Positions 8,363 through 17,854 of a stretch of DNA of 64,000 nt are shown here, in pieces. Numbering within the stretch: the stretch's first letter is position 1; every line of letters begins with the position of its first letter. The notes below the pieces were generated by a model. The model made no database searches and was not told the origin of the DNA. It worked only from the letters and a program-made list of their open reading frames with translations. Source of the stretch: UBA1081 sp045658165 (GTDB lineage Bacteria > Bacillota > Clostridia > Oscillospirales > Acutalibacteraceae); contig JAZOUN010000025.1 in NCBI GenBank assembly GCA_045658165.1, positions 1 through 64,000 of the forward strand, read 5' to 3'. The position numbers and the translations under genes were made by a program.

Positions 8363-9472
8363 TTACAGTAAGTCTGCAAACATTGTGCCGAAACTTGTTT
8401 TTGAACATCCCTTGAGAGTAATCTGATTGCCGGGGATTGATTCTGAAAAATAAGTAATGGCTATCTGAGAGTAAAGATTTCCGTCGAGGTCGTAAATTTC
8501 TATCTGACGGAGGTTTCCGTCTTCAGAGTAGAATTTGAAAATCTGTTCTGTTGTTTCATATTCGTAGCAGACACCGGGGTTGCCGTTGATTGTTGCATCG
8601 TAAACACCGCGGAGTTTTGATTTCATTGAATCATAATCGGTTGTTGCAAAACCGAAGTTGAACTCGTTTATATCCATACCGAGTGTGCTCAGAACAGATT
8701 CTGTAAGTTCAACATACTGGTTAAGAGCAGGACGTTTCATATACATAACACCGTCAAGATTCATAAGTGAAATTTCGGTGCCGTCAATGTTTGTAAGTAC
8801 TTCGAAATTGTCTCCGTCAAATGCCATTGACAGGGGATCACCTGTGTTATCTGAATAAAGAGCGCCTTCAATATAGCATGAACGGTTAAGGAATGCCTTT
8901 ATCTGAGCTTCTGCCTTTTCTGTCTGCTGTTTGTTTGCAGTTACGGGTTCTGTTTTCTGTTCTGTTGTGTTTTCTGTTTTCTGAGAAGTTGTTGCTTCTG
9001 TATTGCCTGATGGATTTGAGTTTGCTGCAACAGTTGTTTCGGGAGATGTTGAGTTTATAATAATCTGATGAGGACTTGTAACACCAACCTGCTGAGTGAG
9101 AATTGTTGTAGCTTCCTGAATCTGCTGCTGAATCTGTGTTATGTATTCTTCTCTTGAAATTTCATTGCCGTCAACATCTGTAATTTTTTCTTCAAGAATC
9201 TGCTGATAAAATTCATCCAATACATTTTCTTCATCAGTTGATGCTTCTACAACAACGCCTGAGTTTTCAGGTTCATTCTTTTCAATTGCCTGCATTACAA
9301 AAACTATAATACCTGCAATCAGTGCAACAAGAACAACACTTATACCCATTATAAGAGGAAGCTTTTTGCCGCTTTCGTTTGCGGGTTCTGATTCAACAAT
9401 AGAAATTTTTTCTTCTGTGTTGAAATGTACGTTATTATTTTCCGGTGTATTGTTTAAATTATTGTTTTCCAT
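8363..9472 (-). CDS. Single-pass membrane protein of unknown function, paralog of the next upstream gene
   Basis: 369 residues: short cytosolic N-terminus rich in Asn/Glu, one helix at about 38-60 (LPLIMGISVVLVALIAGIIVF), a low-complexity linker rich in Gln/Thr/Glu (about 100-185), then a beta-rich outer domain of about 180 residues. The outer domain matches the neighbour at 9488-10468: VELTESVLSTLGMD / IEITSSLQKMMGID, CYEYETTEQ / CYTYRNETA and GCSKTSFGTMFADLL / GYSKTNMISFMSSLM. The same domain appears in the dockerin protein at 57657-58529. No enzymatic motif is seen. A surface-exposed lipoprotein-like or LolA-like beta sheet is possible but unproven. Confidence 0.7.
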   Translation of the reverse strand: MENNNLNNTPENNNVHFNTEEKISIVESEPANESGKKLPLIMGISVVLVALIAGIIVFVMQAIEKNEPENSGVVVEASTDEENVLDEFYQQILEEKITDVDGNEISREEYITQIQQQIQEATTILTQQVGVTSPHQIIINSTSPETTVAANSNPSGNTEATTSQKTENTTEQKTEPVTANKQQTEKAEAQIKAFLNRSCYIEGALYSDNTGDPLSMAFDGDNFEVLTNIDGTEISLMNLDGVMYMKRPALNQYVELTESVLSTLGMDINEFNFGFATTDYDSMKSKLRGVYDATINGNPGVCYEYETTEQIFKFYSEDGNLRQIEIYDLDGNLYSQIAITYFSESIPGNQITLKGCSKTSFGTMFADLL

Positions 9473-9487
9473 TTTTATTACCTCCGA

Positions 9488-10468
9488 TTACATCAGTGAT
9501 GACATGAATGATATCATGTTTGTCTTAGAATAACCTTTAAAATTAAGCATTTCATCAGGAATTTCTGCTGAAAATTCGTCTGCTGCAAGAACAGTTTCCA
9601 CATTGCCGTCTGAATTATAAAGAATAATCTGTTTTATTTCATTATCTGAGGCAATAAAATCCATATGAGCAGTTTCGTTTCTGTATGTATAGCATACGGC
9701 ATCCTGCCCGTTGAAATGAGCTTTTGTCACTGCTGAAGGATTTTTACCTTCTATATTTGTTTTATTGAATTCAAATGTGAACTTTGAAGCATCAATACCC
9801 ATCATTTTCTGCAGAGACGATGTTATTTCGATATATTTTTTTGTGTCCGGATTCAGAAGATAATATTTACCTTCGTATGCCATAATTGAAATATCTTTTC
9901 CGTCCATTTCGGAAAACAGCTGAAAATCCGAGCTGTTTATTGCAAGTTCCAGCGGTGTTTTTTCTCCGCCTGAAATCATTTCACCGTCAAAGTAGTATTT
10001 TCCGTTGAAAAATGAAGCTATTGTATCTGTAATATTATTTTCACTTTGTGCTTCTTCGTTTGTGATAAGAGTTGTCTTTTCAAGATATTCTGTTGTTGAA
10101 ACGGCAGGTTTTGCAGGTTTTACCGTCTGTGTGTTATCTGATCTGATACGGGTCGGCGCATCGGGTTTTATTGCAGAAGTATCTGAAGACATAATTGAGT
10201 GTTCGGCAATGGAATCTGCAAGTTCGTCTGAAATACCTTCAAAAGAAACAAAAACATCTTCACTGAATGTAACGGGAGTAAAATCAGGCTCTTCTTCATT
10301 CTGCTCGGGTTCTGTTTCTTTTTCTGTATTTTCGGGAACTATAAAATCTTCATATTTTTCGGTTTGGTTGTTTGTCTCTTTACCGTTTTTTTTCTTCTTC
10401 AGAACTGAAACGGTAATGATGATTGCAATTACAATGAATATTGCAACTGCAATAAATATATAATCCAT
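9488..10468 (-). CDS. Single-pass membrane protein of unknown function, first gene of the minus operon
   Basis: 326 residues. The start begins directly with a helix (MDYIFIAVAIFIVIAIIITV), followed by a KKKKN stop-transfer, an acidic linker (about 30-90) and the same 180-residue outer domain as the product of 8363-9472. The three minus genes are separated by 15 and 17 bp and so form one operon. AGGAAGAAAG upstream is the ribosome site. Function is unknown; the topology puts the domain outside the cell. Confidence 0.7.
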   Translation of the reverse strand: MDYIFIAVAIFIVIAIIITVSVLKKKKNGKETNNQTEKYEDFIVPENTEKETEPEQNEEEPDFTPVTFSEDVFVSFEGISDELADSIAEHSIMSSDTSAIKPDAPTRIRSDNTQTVKPAKPAVSTTEYLEKTTLITNEEAQSENNITDTIASFFNGKYYFDGEMISGGEKTPLELAINSSDFQLFSEMDGKDISIMAYEGKYYLLNPDTKKYIEITSSLQKMMGIDASKFTFEFNKTNIEGKNPSAVTKAHFNGQDAVCYTYRNETAHMDFIASDNEIKQIILYNSDGNVETVLAADEFSAEIPDEMLNFKGYSKTNMISFMSSLM

Positions 10469-10499
10469 TTACTTTCTTCCTTTTTATTATGTTTTTATT

Positions 10500-10528
10500 A
10501 TTTTAACATAATTGCAAAGTCAATTCAA
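10500..10528 (-). promoter_or_regulatory. Probable promoter of the 7281-10468 minus operon
   Basis: On the minus strand TTGAAT (plus 10523-10528), a 17-bp spacer and TAAAAT (plus 10500-10505). An overlapping TTGACT is 5 bp further downstream. It lies about 32 bp before the ATG of the first gene. Confidence 0.5.
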
Positions 10529-10628
10529 CATCTAATTTTATCAACATATGTCAGTTTACGAATATTGAATAATGCTAAAGACTATAATTTAACTGTATCG
10601 GAAAACAGGCTGTAATTTATGGGTTATG

Positions 10629-10657
10629 TTGACAAAAAGTGTTTTCAATGATATAAT
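10629..10657 (+). promoter_or_regulatory. Consensus SigA promoter of the polysaccharide export operon
   Basis: TTGACA at 10629-10634 and TATAAT at 10652-10657 with a 17-bp spacer, a perfect consensus, 67 bp upstream of the permease start. The leader is AT-rich with no clear RNA structure. Confidence 0.85.
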
Positions 10658-10724
10658 AAAAAATCGAAGAAATAGAAGATTTATACGTTGTTTGATAATA
10701 AAAAGTTAAAAAAAAGGTGTTGCT

Positions 10725-11537
10725 ATGGAAATATTCAATTCGGTAGGAACTGTAATATCCGAAATATGGACAAATAAAGTCAGATTATTCCGTCTTGCAA
10801 AATATGAACTCAAAAGTCAGCACGGAGGCACTGTTTTAGGATTTCTCTGGAACTTTCTGAGTCCGGCACTTCAGGTTTTTGTTTATTGGTTCGTTTTTGC
10901 AATAGGCCTCAGAAGAGGTAATGATATTCACGGTGTTCCGTATATTGTGTGGCTGGTTATAGGTATTATCTGCTGGTATTACATTAATCAGGCAATGCTT
11001 GGTGCCGATAATTCGATTATAAGTTTCGTGGATGTTCTAAAAAGAATGAAATTCCCCCTTTCGATAGTCCCGACAAAAACCGTTGCTTCAAACCTTATAA
11101 CACATTTGTGTTCACTTGTTATAGTTTTTATTGTTGTGCTGTGTTCGGGATGTACTGTCAGTACAAGCATCTGGCTTCTGCCCTACTATATTTTTGCAGC
11201 AACATTTTTCATAACAGGTTATGCCCTTATTTCATCATCAATAAATGTTATCTTCCGTGACTTCCACAATTTTTCAAATACTGCGTTGAGATTCCTGTTT
11301 TTTATCTCTCCCGTAATGTGGAAACCTGCGGATGACAATAAGTTTCTTATGATATTTATGAAGATAAATCCCTTTGCATACATACTGAATGGTTACCGTG
11401 ACACCATTCTTTACGGCTGGACATTATCGGAAAATATTGAAACCGGTCTTATATTCTGGGTAATTTCAATTGCAATGTTCATTGCCGGATGTGTTATGCA
11501 CATGAGATTAAGACATAAATTTATAGATCTTCTGTAA
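10725..11537 (+). CDS. ABC-2 type polysaccharide export permease (Wzm/TagG family)
   Basis: 270 residues with six hydrophobic segments and the ABC-2 membrane fold. The N-terminal amphipathic stretch with KYELKSQHGGTVLGFLWNFL is the typical entry helix of O-antigen/teichoic acid exporters, and FFISPVMWKP with NPFAYILNGYRD are conserved near the end. It pairs with the ATPase 12 bp downstream to flip a lipid-linked polymer across the membrane. The presence of wecB/wecC in the same operon suggests a ManNAcA-containing, teichuronic-acid-like polymer; this is inference. Confidence 0.9.
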   Translation: MEIFNSVGTVISEIWTNKVRLFRLAKYELKSQHGGTVLGFLWNFLSPALQVFVYWFVFAIGLRRGNDIHGVPYIVWLVIGIICWYYINQAMLGADNSIISFVDVLKRMKFPLSIVPTKTVASNLITHLCSLVIVFIVVLCSGCTVSTSIWLLPYYIFAATFFITGYALISSSINVIFRDFHNFSNTALRFLFFISPVMWKPADDNKFLMIFMKINPFAYILNGYRDTILYGWTLSENIETGLIFWVISIAMFIAGCVMHMRLRHKFIDLL

Positions 11538-11549
11538 GGAGGTAACCTG

Positions 11550-12365
11550 ATGGACAACAATATAACCGATTTCAGTCAGGAAATCGTAGTCACATGCGAA
11601 AACATTGTAAAAGACTACCCTCTTTATACAGCAACAGCATCAAAGCTTAAAGGTCTTTTTTTAGGAAAAAGCGAAACTACAACTTTTCGTGCTCTTGACA
11701 ACATCAGCCTTACATTGAAAAAAGGCGAATGCATGGGACTTATCGGACTCAACGGTAGTGGAAAATCAACACTTGCAAGTATAATTGCTGGAATCACAAC
11801 CCCCACATCAGGTACCATTGATGTCAGAGGTGAAGTAAGCATGCTCTGTGCAAGATCAGGTATGCGTTCACAGCTTTCAGGCATTGACAATATCAGATTT
11901 AAATGCCTTCTTATGGGGTATAAAGACAAAGAGATTGATGAACTTGAAAAAGAAATCATTGACTTTGCAGATGTAGGCATTCATATAAATCAGCCCGTAA
12001 AAACATATTCAAGCGGTATGCGTTCACGACTGGGATTTGCAATTGCGGTCAATATAGATCCCGATATACTTATAATTGATGAAGCGCTTTCCGTTGGTGA
12101 TTCAAGCTTTACTGAAAAATGTCTTAAAAAGGTTGATGAATTCAAAAAGAAAGGCAAGACTATCGTTTTTGTAAGCCATGCCGTTTCATCGATGACAAGT
12201 TTCTGTGACAGAATTGCATGGCTCCACTACGGCAAAATGGTTGGCGAAGGGCTTCCTGAAGAAATTATCAAACCTTACTGTGAATTTTCAAAGGATTTTA
12301 ATTCAAAGCTCAGCAGTGAACAAAAGAAGTTTATTCCTGATCTTGAGAAATATAAAAAAAAGTAA
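11550..12365 (+). CDS. ABC-2 polysaccharide export ATPase (Wzt/TagH family, short form)
   Basis: 271 residues. Walker A is GLNGSGKST, the signature is YSSGMRSRLGFA and Walker B is DILIIDEALSVGD, with the switch His in VFVSHAVSS. The N-terminal ENIVKDYPLYTATASKLKGL is characteristic of the Wzt/TagH/RfbB branch. It lacks the extra C-terminal carbohydrate-recognition domain of long Wzt proteins, so export specificity is probably not set by polymer end-capping. A GGAGG ribosome site lies 12 bp after the permease stop. Confidence 0.92.
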   Translation: MDNNITDFSQEIVVTCENIVKDYPLYTATASKLKGLFLGKSETTTFRALDNISLTLKKGECMGLIGLNGSGKSTLASIIAGITTPTSGTIDVRGEVSMLCARSGMRSQLSGIDNIRFKCLLMGYKDKEIDELEKEIIDFADVGIHINQPVKTYSSGMRSRLGFAIAVNIDPDILIIDEALSVGDSSFTEKCLKKVDEFKKKGKTIVFVSHAVSSMTSFCDRIAWLHYGKMVGEGLPEEIIKPYCEFSKDFNSKLSSEQKKFIPDLEKYKKK

Positions 12366-12386
12366 TGGATGTGACAAAAGATTACT

Positions 12387-12698
12387 ATGGATAAAGAATT
12401 ATTACAGCTGAAAGCAGAAAACGAAGAACTGCTCAGAAAAAACAAGGAACTTGAAGAAGAAAATCTGCGCCTTGTAAACATAATTGAAGACTGCTATAAG
12501 GAAATCAATAATCAGATTTCACTTCTGTCTTCTGTAAAAGTTGAACTCAGAAGATACGAAGTTCAGCTTGATACGCTCAAATCTGAAAATTCATCTCTCA
12601 AGTACAAATTCGCAAGAATAGAGAAAAATCCTATAGGCAAAATCTTGTTTAAATTATACAGAAATCTTCGTGATCTAAAACACAGAATAAAGGGATAA
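12387..12698 (+). CDS. Small coiled-coil protein in the polysaccharide operon
   Basis: 103 residues. Residues 1-78 are almost continuous heptads (LLQLKAENEELLRKNKELEE, then VKVELRRYEVQLDTLKSEN) and should form a parallel coiled coil. The tail GKILFKLYRNLRDLKHRIKG is basic and amphipathic and could lie on the membrane. Coiled coils of this kind sit beside glycosyltransferases in several polymer operons, where they may scaffold enzymes or measure chain length; that role is conjecture here. The ribosome site is weak, suggesting coupling to the ATPase gene 21 bp upstream. Confidence 0.7.
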   Translation: MDKELLQLKAENEELLRKNKELEEENLRLVNIIEDCYKEINNQISLLSSVKVELRRYEVQLDTLKSENSSLKYKFARIEKNPIGKILFKLYRNLRDLKHRIKG

Positions 12699-12705
12699 TC
12701 AGATT

Positions 12706-15336
12706 ATGGATATTAAAAAAATAGATAAACAGATTGGAAAATTGAAAGCCACAAAGTCATTACTGGCACAGATTCTGGAAAACTATGCTATAGATTTTAC
12801 CAGCAACGTAAAACAGGGCTTTGAAACTGATTGTACAGAATTCAGCAAAATGAAGGTCGCAGCAGTAATGGATCCGTTTACAGTGGGTAATTTCAGGAGT
12901 GAATGCGAACTTTTTGAAATCACATCTGATGACTGGTTTAATCAGCTTGAAGAATGCAAACCTGACCTTTTCTTCCTTGAATCAACATGGCACGGTAAGA
13001 ATGACTCATGGTTTAAGAAGGTATCAACAGGAAGTAAAGAACTTTATGAAATGACAGATTACTGTCATGAAAAAGGCATTCCTGTCATCTTCTGGAATAA
13101 GGAAGACCCTGTGCATACTGATGTATTCATGGCGGCTGCATCATGTGCCGATTATGTTTTCACAACGGACATTGACTGCATTGAACGATATGTAAGAACA
13201 TTAAAGCACAAAAATGTTTATTTCCTGACTTTCTCAGCACAGCCCATGGTACACAATCCCATTGAAATCCACAACAGAAAAGATAAATTCTGCTATGCGG
13301 GTACATATTTCCACAGATATAAAGAGCGTTCAAGAGTTTTTGATTCTTTTGCTAACGCCATTGAAAAACGCAATGGTATGGAAATTTATGACCGTAATTA
13401 CGGCTCGGGAAATCCTCAGTATGCTTTCCCTGTAAGATATAATAAAATGATAATGGGTAATCTCAAACCCGAAGATATCCACATCGCATACAAAGGATAC
13501 AATTACGGAATCAATACATGTACCGTCAGTCAGTCACAGACAATGTTTGCAAGAAGAGGATATGAACTTCTTGCTTCAAACACCGTTACTGTAGGCAACT
13601 TTTCATTGGGTGTTAAAAATATTCTTGGTGACCTTGTAATTTCAACCGATGATGCAAATGAAATGATTGCAAAACTTGACCGTTTCTGTGCAACAGATGA
13701 AATGTACAGAAAATATCGTCTTGCAGGTCTCAGAGAAGTTATGAAATATCACCTCTGCGAAGACAGACTGGGTTATATAACAGAAAAAGTTTTCCGCAAA
13801 AACCTCAAAAAACCGATGCCCTGCGTTACGGTTGTTTCTTCTGCAGAAACTTCGGAAGATAAAGACTATGTCACAGCAGCATTCAAGCGTCAGACATATG
13901 ACAAAAAACAGCTTGTCTTTATAAATGAAGCATCCGTGCCTGCAGATACGGATTTTGTCGCAGCATTCTCTGCGGATGATTACTACGGTGAAAATTATCT
14001 TACCGACCTTATTCTTTCCGTAAGATACAGTGATGCGGACGGTTTCGGAAAACTTCATTACTACACACAAAACGACAATCAGTTTTTGCTTAACGGAAAA
14101 GAAGGTACATACAAACCCTGCAGCATTCTTTACAGTACAAGATGTATCGCAAAGACAGAAATCGTAAAAGAAATGAAAGGCTTTGCGGCAGGAATGGAGA
14201 TAAAGGGCAATTTCCTTGCTGTTGATGAATTTAACTATTGTGCAGATTTCAAAGGCACTTCATGTGAAATAGTTGATGACCTTCTTATAGAAGACAAGGG
14301 TATTTCCCTTGATGAAATTGAACGTGTAATAAAAATAATAAAGAAAAAAGCAATGTACACAGACATTTTCAGTCTGTCTGCAAAGGAAATGAATGATTCT
14401 GTCAGCAAGAAAATCAAAACTGTTGAAACAAGCTACCTTGCAGGAAAATTCAAAGTCCTTTCATCACTTCCCGTAAACGAAATTGAGTATATTCATTTTA
14501 AACAGAAACTAAATATTTTCGATTTTAAATCAACAGGTAAAATTGATGTTGTATTTTACGGTGCAGGCGGCGACCTGAGTTCAAAAGGATTCTGCATTTT
14601 CTATAACTCTGCAGGAGAAAAAATCGCAACATTCAGCGGTATCTGCAACAGAATTATAACAGCAGAAATCCCCGAAGATGCCGAAACATTCTCACTTGCA
14701 CTGGAGGTAACAGGTCGGGGACTGCGTGAATTTACAGCAATAGTTGTAAGCGGTAATCTTGAAAACGGCACAGAAACTCCCCTGCTGACAAAGAGTAATA
14801 CACTCGTTATTTCAGATTACTATCCTTCCTATTCAGATCGTCATATTCATGCATCAGTACATGAACGCAATAAGCTTTATGCAAAGAATAATATCAGTAC
14901 AGATACAATGTGTATAAGCATGCGAGATGAGCCGGGATTCAGAGAGTTTGAAGGTATAACAATAACAAACGGCGGTGCAGACAGAATTGTTTCCGCACTA
15001 AAATCTGAAAAAATCAAAACTGTCAGTGTACATTTCATGAATTCTTATATCTGGAATACACTCAGAAATTATCTTGAAAATGTAAAACTTATCATCTGGT
15101 ACAAAGGTATTGAAAAATTCACATCCGAAACAGATGAAGAAGAATCAAAAGCGCTCTGGAATGAGATTTTTAGCTGCACAGAAAACAATGATATTCATTT
15201 TGTCTTTGATTCGGATGAACTCAGAAAAACAGTTGAAGAATCCTACAATATCAGTCTCGGTTCAATTAGTTCCGTTATAAGCGATTGTACAGATTCAGAT
15301 ATTATCATCAGACTCAGCAAAAATATTTCAGAATAA
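12706..15336 (+). CDS. Multidomain glycosyltransferase: CgeB-like GT, GT2-like domain, beta domain and half of a GT-B fold
   Basis: 876 residues. About 1-355 resemble CgeB-type glycosyltransferases, ending in the nucleotide-sugar-binding half (GYNYGINTCTVSQSQTMFAR, RRGYELLASNTV). About 365-525 look like a GT-A/GT2 domain (CVTVVSSAETSEDK, FVAAFSADDYYGENYLTDL) with ADD in the usual DxD place. About 600-690 form a beta-sandwich-like region. From about 700 the sequence looks like the N-terminal domain of a GT-B enzyme (VISDYYPSYSDRHIHASVHE, FVFDSDELRKTVEE), but the protein stops where the donor-binding second domain should begin. It is presumably a cytosolic polymerase or branch-adding enzyme for the exported polymer; the linkage is unknown. 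Confidence 0.75.
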   Translation: MDIKKIDKQIGKLKATKSLLAQILENYAIDFTSNVKQGFETDCTEFSKMKVAAVMDPFTVGNFRSECELFEITSDDWFNQLEECKPDLFFLESTWHGKNDSWFKKVSTGSKELYEMTDYCHEKGIPVIFWNKEDPVHTDVFMAAASCADYVFTTDIDCIERYVRTLKHKNVYFLTFSAQPMVHNPIEIHNRKDKFCYAGTYFHRYKERSRVFDSFANAIEKRNGMEIYDRNYGSGNPQYAFPVRYNKMIMGNLKPEDIHIAYKGYNYGINTCTVSQSQTMFARRGYELLASNTVTVGNFSLGVKNILGDLVISTDDANEMIAKLDRFCATDEMYRKYRLAGLREVMKYHLCEDRLGYITEKVFRKNLKKPMPCVTVVSSAETSEDKDYVTAAFKRQTYDKKQLVFINEASVPADTDFVAAFSADDYYGENYLTDLILSVRYSDADGFGKLHYYTQNDNQFLLNGKEGTYKPCSILYSTRCIAKTEIVKEMKGFAAGMEIKGNFLAVDEFNYCADFKGTSCEIVDDLLIEDKGISLDEIERVIKIIKKKAMYTDIFSLSAKEMNDSVSKKIKTVETSYLAGKFKVLSSLPVNEIEYIHFKQKLNIFDFKSTGKIDVVFYGAGGDLSSKGFCIFYNSAGEKIATFSGICNRIITAEIPEDAETFSLALEVTGRGLREFTAIVVSGNLENGTETPLLTKSNTLVISDYYPSYSDRHIHASVHERNKLYAKNNISTDTMCISMRDEPGFREFEGITITNGGADRIVSALKSEKIKTVSVHFMNSYIWNTLRNYLENVKLIIWYKGIEKFTSETDEEESKALWNEIFSCTENNDIHFVFDSDELRKTVEESYNISLGSISSVISDCTDSDIIIRLSKNISE

Positions 15337-15384
15337 GCACAAAACCAAAGAATTTAATTTGACAAAGTCAAGGAGAGATGAAAA

Positions 15385-16605
15385 ATGATAAATATTATCG
15401 GTCTTGGTTATATCGGTCTTCCCACAGCATTGATGTTTGCAGCGCATGGTGTTGAAGTTGTAGGTACAGACTACAACAAGTCACTTGTTGATACTCTCAA
15501 TGCAGGAAAGACAACTTTTGAAGAAAAAGGTCTGGACGAGCTTTTTGATGAAGCTGTAAAATGCGGTATAAAGTTCTCAACAGAATATCAGAAAACAGAT
15601 ATGTACATCGTTGCTGTTCCCACTCCCTATGACAGTGATACAAAACGCATTGATGCATCATATGTTATTGCAGCTGTTAAGCAGGTTATGAATGTCTGCC
15701 CCAAGGGTGCAACTGTTGTTATTGAATCAACTGTTTCACCCGGAACAATTGATAAGTTTGTTCGTCCCGTTATTGAAGAAAACGGCTTTACAATCGGTGA
15801 AGATCTTAATCTTGTTCATGCTCCCGAAAGAATTATTCCCGGAAACATGGTTTACGAACTTCTTCACAACTCAAGAACCATCGGTGCGGATGATGTTGCA
15901 ATCGGTGAAAAGGTGAAGGAATGCTATTCTTCATTCTGTCAGGGTGAAATTGTTGTTACTGATATAAGAACAGCTGAAATGACAAAGGTTGTTGAAAATA
16001 CATTCAGAGATATCAACATTGCTTTTGCAAATGAACTTGCAAAAATCTGCAGAAGCGATAATATGGATGTTTATGAAATTATCAGAATCGCAAACAAGCA
16101 CCCCAGAGTAAATATTCTTTCTCCCGGTCCCGGTGTAGGCGGTCACTGTATTTCAGTTGACCCCTGGTTCCTTGTAGGTGATTATCCCGGTCTTGCAAAC
16201 ATTATCAAACAGGCAAGACTTATAAATGATTCAATGCCTGACTTTGTTCTCGGCAGAATTCATGATATAATGAAAGAAAACGGAATAACAGATGTTTCAA
16301 AGGTAGGTCTTTACGGTCTGACATACAAAGAAAATGTAGACGATGTCCGTGAAAGTCCCACTCTTCAGATGCTTGAAAGCATGGAAAGACATCTTGCAAC
16401 AGGCGTAAAAGTTTACGATCCTTATATCAGCACAGATATGGTTGCAAATCAGTACCATGATTTTGATGCGTTCCTTGACGATGTTGACCTTGTTGTTCTT
16501 CTTGTAGGTCATGATGAAATCAAAGAAAATATGGCAAAGCTTGAAGGCAAGATTATACTTGATACAAGAAACATCTGTAATCTTGACGGAACTTACAGAC
16601 TTTAA
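15385..16605 (+). CDS. wecC: UDP-N-acetyl-D-mannosamine dehydrogenase
   Basis: 406 residues. It catalyses two-step NAD+ oxidation of UDP-ManNAc to UDP-ManNAcA. NAD-binding GLGYIGLPTA lies at the N-terminus, and APERIIPGNMVYELLHNSRT is the WecC-type central segment. The catalytic Cys is in PGPGVGGHCISVDPWFL, and GLTYKENVDDVRESP is in the C-terminal UDP-binding domain. HCISVDPWFL distinguishes it from UDP-glucose dehydrogenases. The length is close to the family norm, and the start has an AAGGAGAG site. It is followed 24 bp later by the epimerase supplying its substrate. Confidence 0.93.
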   Translation: MINIIGLGYIGLPTALMFAAHGVEVVGTDYNKSLVDTLNAGKTTFEEKGLDELFDEAVKCGIKFSTEYQKTDMYIVAVPTPYDSDTKRIDASYVIAAVKQVMNVCPKGATVVIESTVSPGTIDKFVRPVIEENGFTIGEDLNLVHAPERIIPGNMVYELLHNSRTIGADDVAIGEKVKECYSSFCQGEIVVTDIRTAEMTKVVENTFRDINIAFANELAKICRSDNMDVYEIIRIANKHPRVNILSPGPGVGGHCISVDPWFLVGDYPGLANIIKQARLINDSMPDFVLGRIHDIMKENGITDVSKVGLYGLTYKENVDDVRESPTLQMLESMERHLATGVKVYDPYISTDMVANQYHDFDAFLDDVDLVVLLVGHDEIKENMAKLEGKIILDTRNICNLDGTYRL

Positions 16606-16629
16606 TATATTGATTGAACAGGTGATAAA

Positions 16630-17745
16630 ATGAAAACTGTGATGCTTGTATTCGGCACAAGACCTGAGGCAATAAAAATGTGTCCCCTTGTTCTGGAACT
16701 TAAAAAAAGAGAGAATATTAAAACTGTTGTCTGCGTAACAGGTCAGCACAGACAGATGCTTGACGCTGTTCTTGATACATTTGATGTTACTCCCGACTAC
16801 GACCTTTCAATAATGAAAGACAGACAGACTCTTTTTGATATTACTACAAATATTCTTATGGGTATCAAGGGTGTACTTGAAGAAGTTAAGCCCGATGTTG
16901 TTCTTGTTCACGGTGATACTTCCACAACATTTGTAACAGCGCTTGCATGTTTCTATATGCAGATTCCCATAGGTCACGTCGAAGCAGGTCTTCGTACATA
17001 CAATATTTATTCTCCCTATCCGGAAGAGTTCAACCGTCAGGCTGTAAGTATTATTTCAAAATTCAATTTTGCCCCCACAAAGATGTCAAAGGATAATCTT
17101 CTTAAGGAAGGCAAAAGCGAAGATTCAATCTATATTACCGGTAATACAGCTATTGATGCTCTTTCCACAACAGTGCGAGATGATTACACTCATCCTGAAC
17201 TTGAATGGGCAAAGGATTCAAGACTTATTATGCTCACAGCCCACAGAAGAGAAAATCTCGGTGAACCTATGCATAATATGTTCAGAGCTATCAAGAGAAT
17301 CATTGACGAAACTCCCGATATAAAGGTTATTTACCCCATTCACATGAATCCCGTTGTAAGAGAAGCTGCAAATGCCGTATTCGGTGACGATGACAGAGTT
17401 CATATTATTGAACCTCTTGATGTTCTTGATTTCCACAACTTCCTTGCACGTTCATATCTAATTCTTACAGACAGCGGCGGTGTTCAGGAAGAGGCTCCCT
17501 CTCTCGGTAAGCCCGTTCTTGTAATGAGAGATACAACAGAGCGTCCCGAAGGCATAAAAGCCGGAACACTCAAGCTTGTGGGCACAGATGAAGAGTTTAT
17601 TTACAATACATTCAAAACTCTGCTTCATGATAAAGATGAGTATGAAAAAATGAGCCATGCTTCAAATCCCTACGGTGACGGAAAAGCAAGTGCACGTATT
17701 GCAGATATCCTTGAATTCGGTTCAACAGAAGAAATAAATATCTGA
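16630..17745 (+). CDS. wecB: UDP-N-acetylglucosamine 2-epimerase (non-hydrolysing)
   Basis: 371 residues, typical length. It interconverts UDP-GlcNAc and UDP-ManNAc. Conserved segments are VFGTRPEAIKMCPLV, VCVTGQHRQMLD, VHGDTSTTF, GHVEAGLRTYN, PEEFNR, TAHRRENLG and LTDSGGVQEEAPSLGKPVLV. It is the last gene of the polysaccharide operon. With wecC it provides UDP-ManNAcA, so the exported polymer very probably contains N-acetylmannosaminuronic acid. The reverse order wecC-wecB differs from the enterobacterial ECA locus. Confidence 0.95.
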   Translation: MKTVMLVFGTRPEAIKMCPLVLELKKRENIKTVVCVTGQHRQMLDAVLDTFDVTPDYDLSIMKDRQTLFDITTNILMGIKGVLEEVKPDVVLVHGDTSTTFVTALACFYMQIPIGHVEAGLRTYNIYSPYPEEFNRQAVSIISKFNFAPTKMSKDNLLKEGKSEDSIYITGNTAIDALSTTVRDDYTHPELEWAKDSRLIMLTAHRRENLGEPMHNMFRAIKRIIDETPDIKVIYPIHMNPVVREAANAVFGDDDRVHIIEPLDVLDFHNFLARSYLILTDSGGVQEEAPSLGKPVLVMRDTTERPEGIKAGTLKLVGTDEEFIYNTFKTLLHDKDEYEKMSHASNPYGDGKASARIADILEFGSTEEINI

Positions 17746-17753
17746 TAATCAAA

Positions 17754-17799
17754 AGCTGTATTACAAAGATTTTTCAATCACGTAATACAGCTCTTTTTT
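17754..17799 (+). terminator. Terminator of the polysaccharide operon
   Basis: 11-bp perfect stem AGCTGTATTAC / GTAATACAGCT with a 17-base loop, followed by CTTTTTT, 9 bp after the wecB stop. Confidence 0.85.
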
Positions 17800-17803
17800 A
17801 TTG

Positions 17804-17836
17804 CAAAAAAAGATACAGTTCAGATCGAACTGTATC
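17804..17836 (-). terminator. Terminator of the SGNH hydrolase gene
   Basis: 10-bp stem GATACAGTTC / GAACTGTATC. On the minus strand a seven-U run follows it (plus-strand A run 17805-17811). It sits 18 bp past the stop of the minus gene. Confidence 0.8.
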
Positions 17837-17854
17837 TTTTATGTTATTGATTAT

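Noticed and set aside
10005..10463. 152-residue plus-strand frame across the 9488-10468 gene
   Set aside because: The minus frame has a start, operon context and a paralog next door; the plus frame is Ser/Val-rich with no similarity or ribosome site.
12706..15336. Frameshift at the end of the glycosyltransferase gene
   Set aside because: I looked at the 48 bp up to wecC for a continuation of the missing GT-B half and saw none, so a simple frameshift does not explain the short end.
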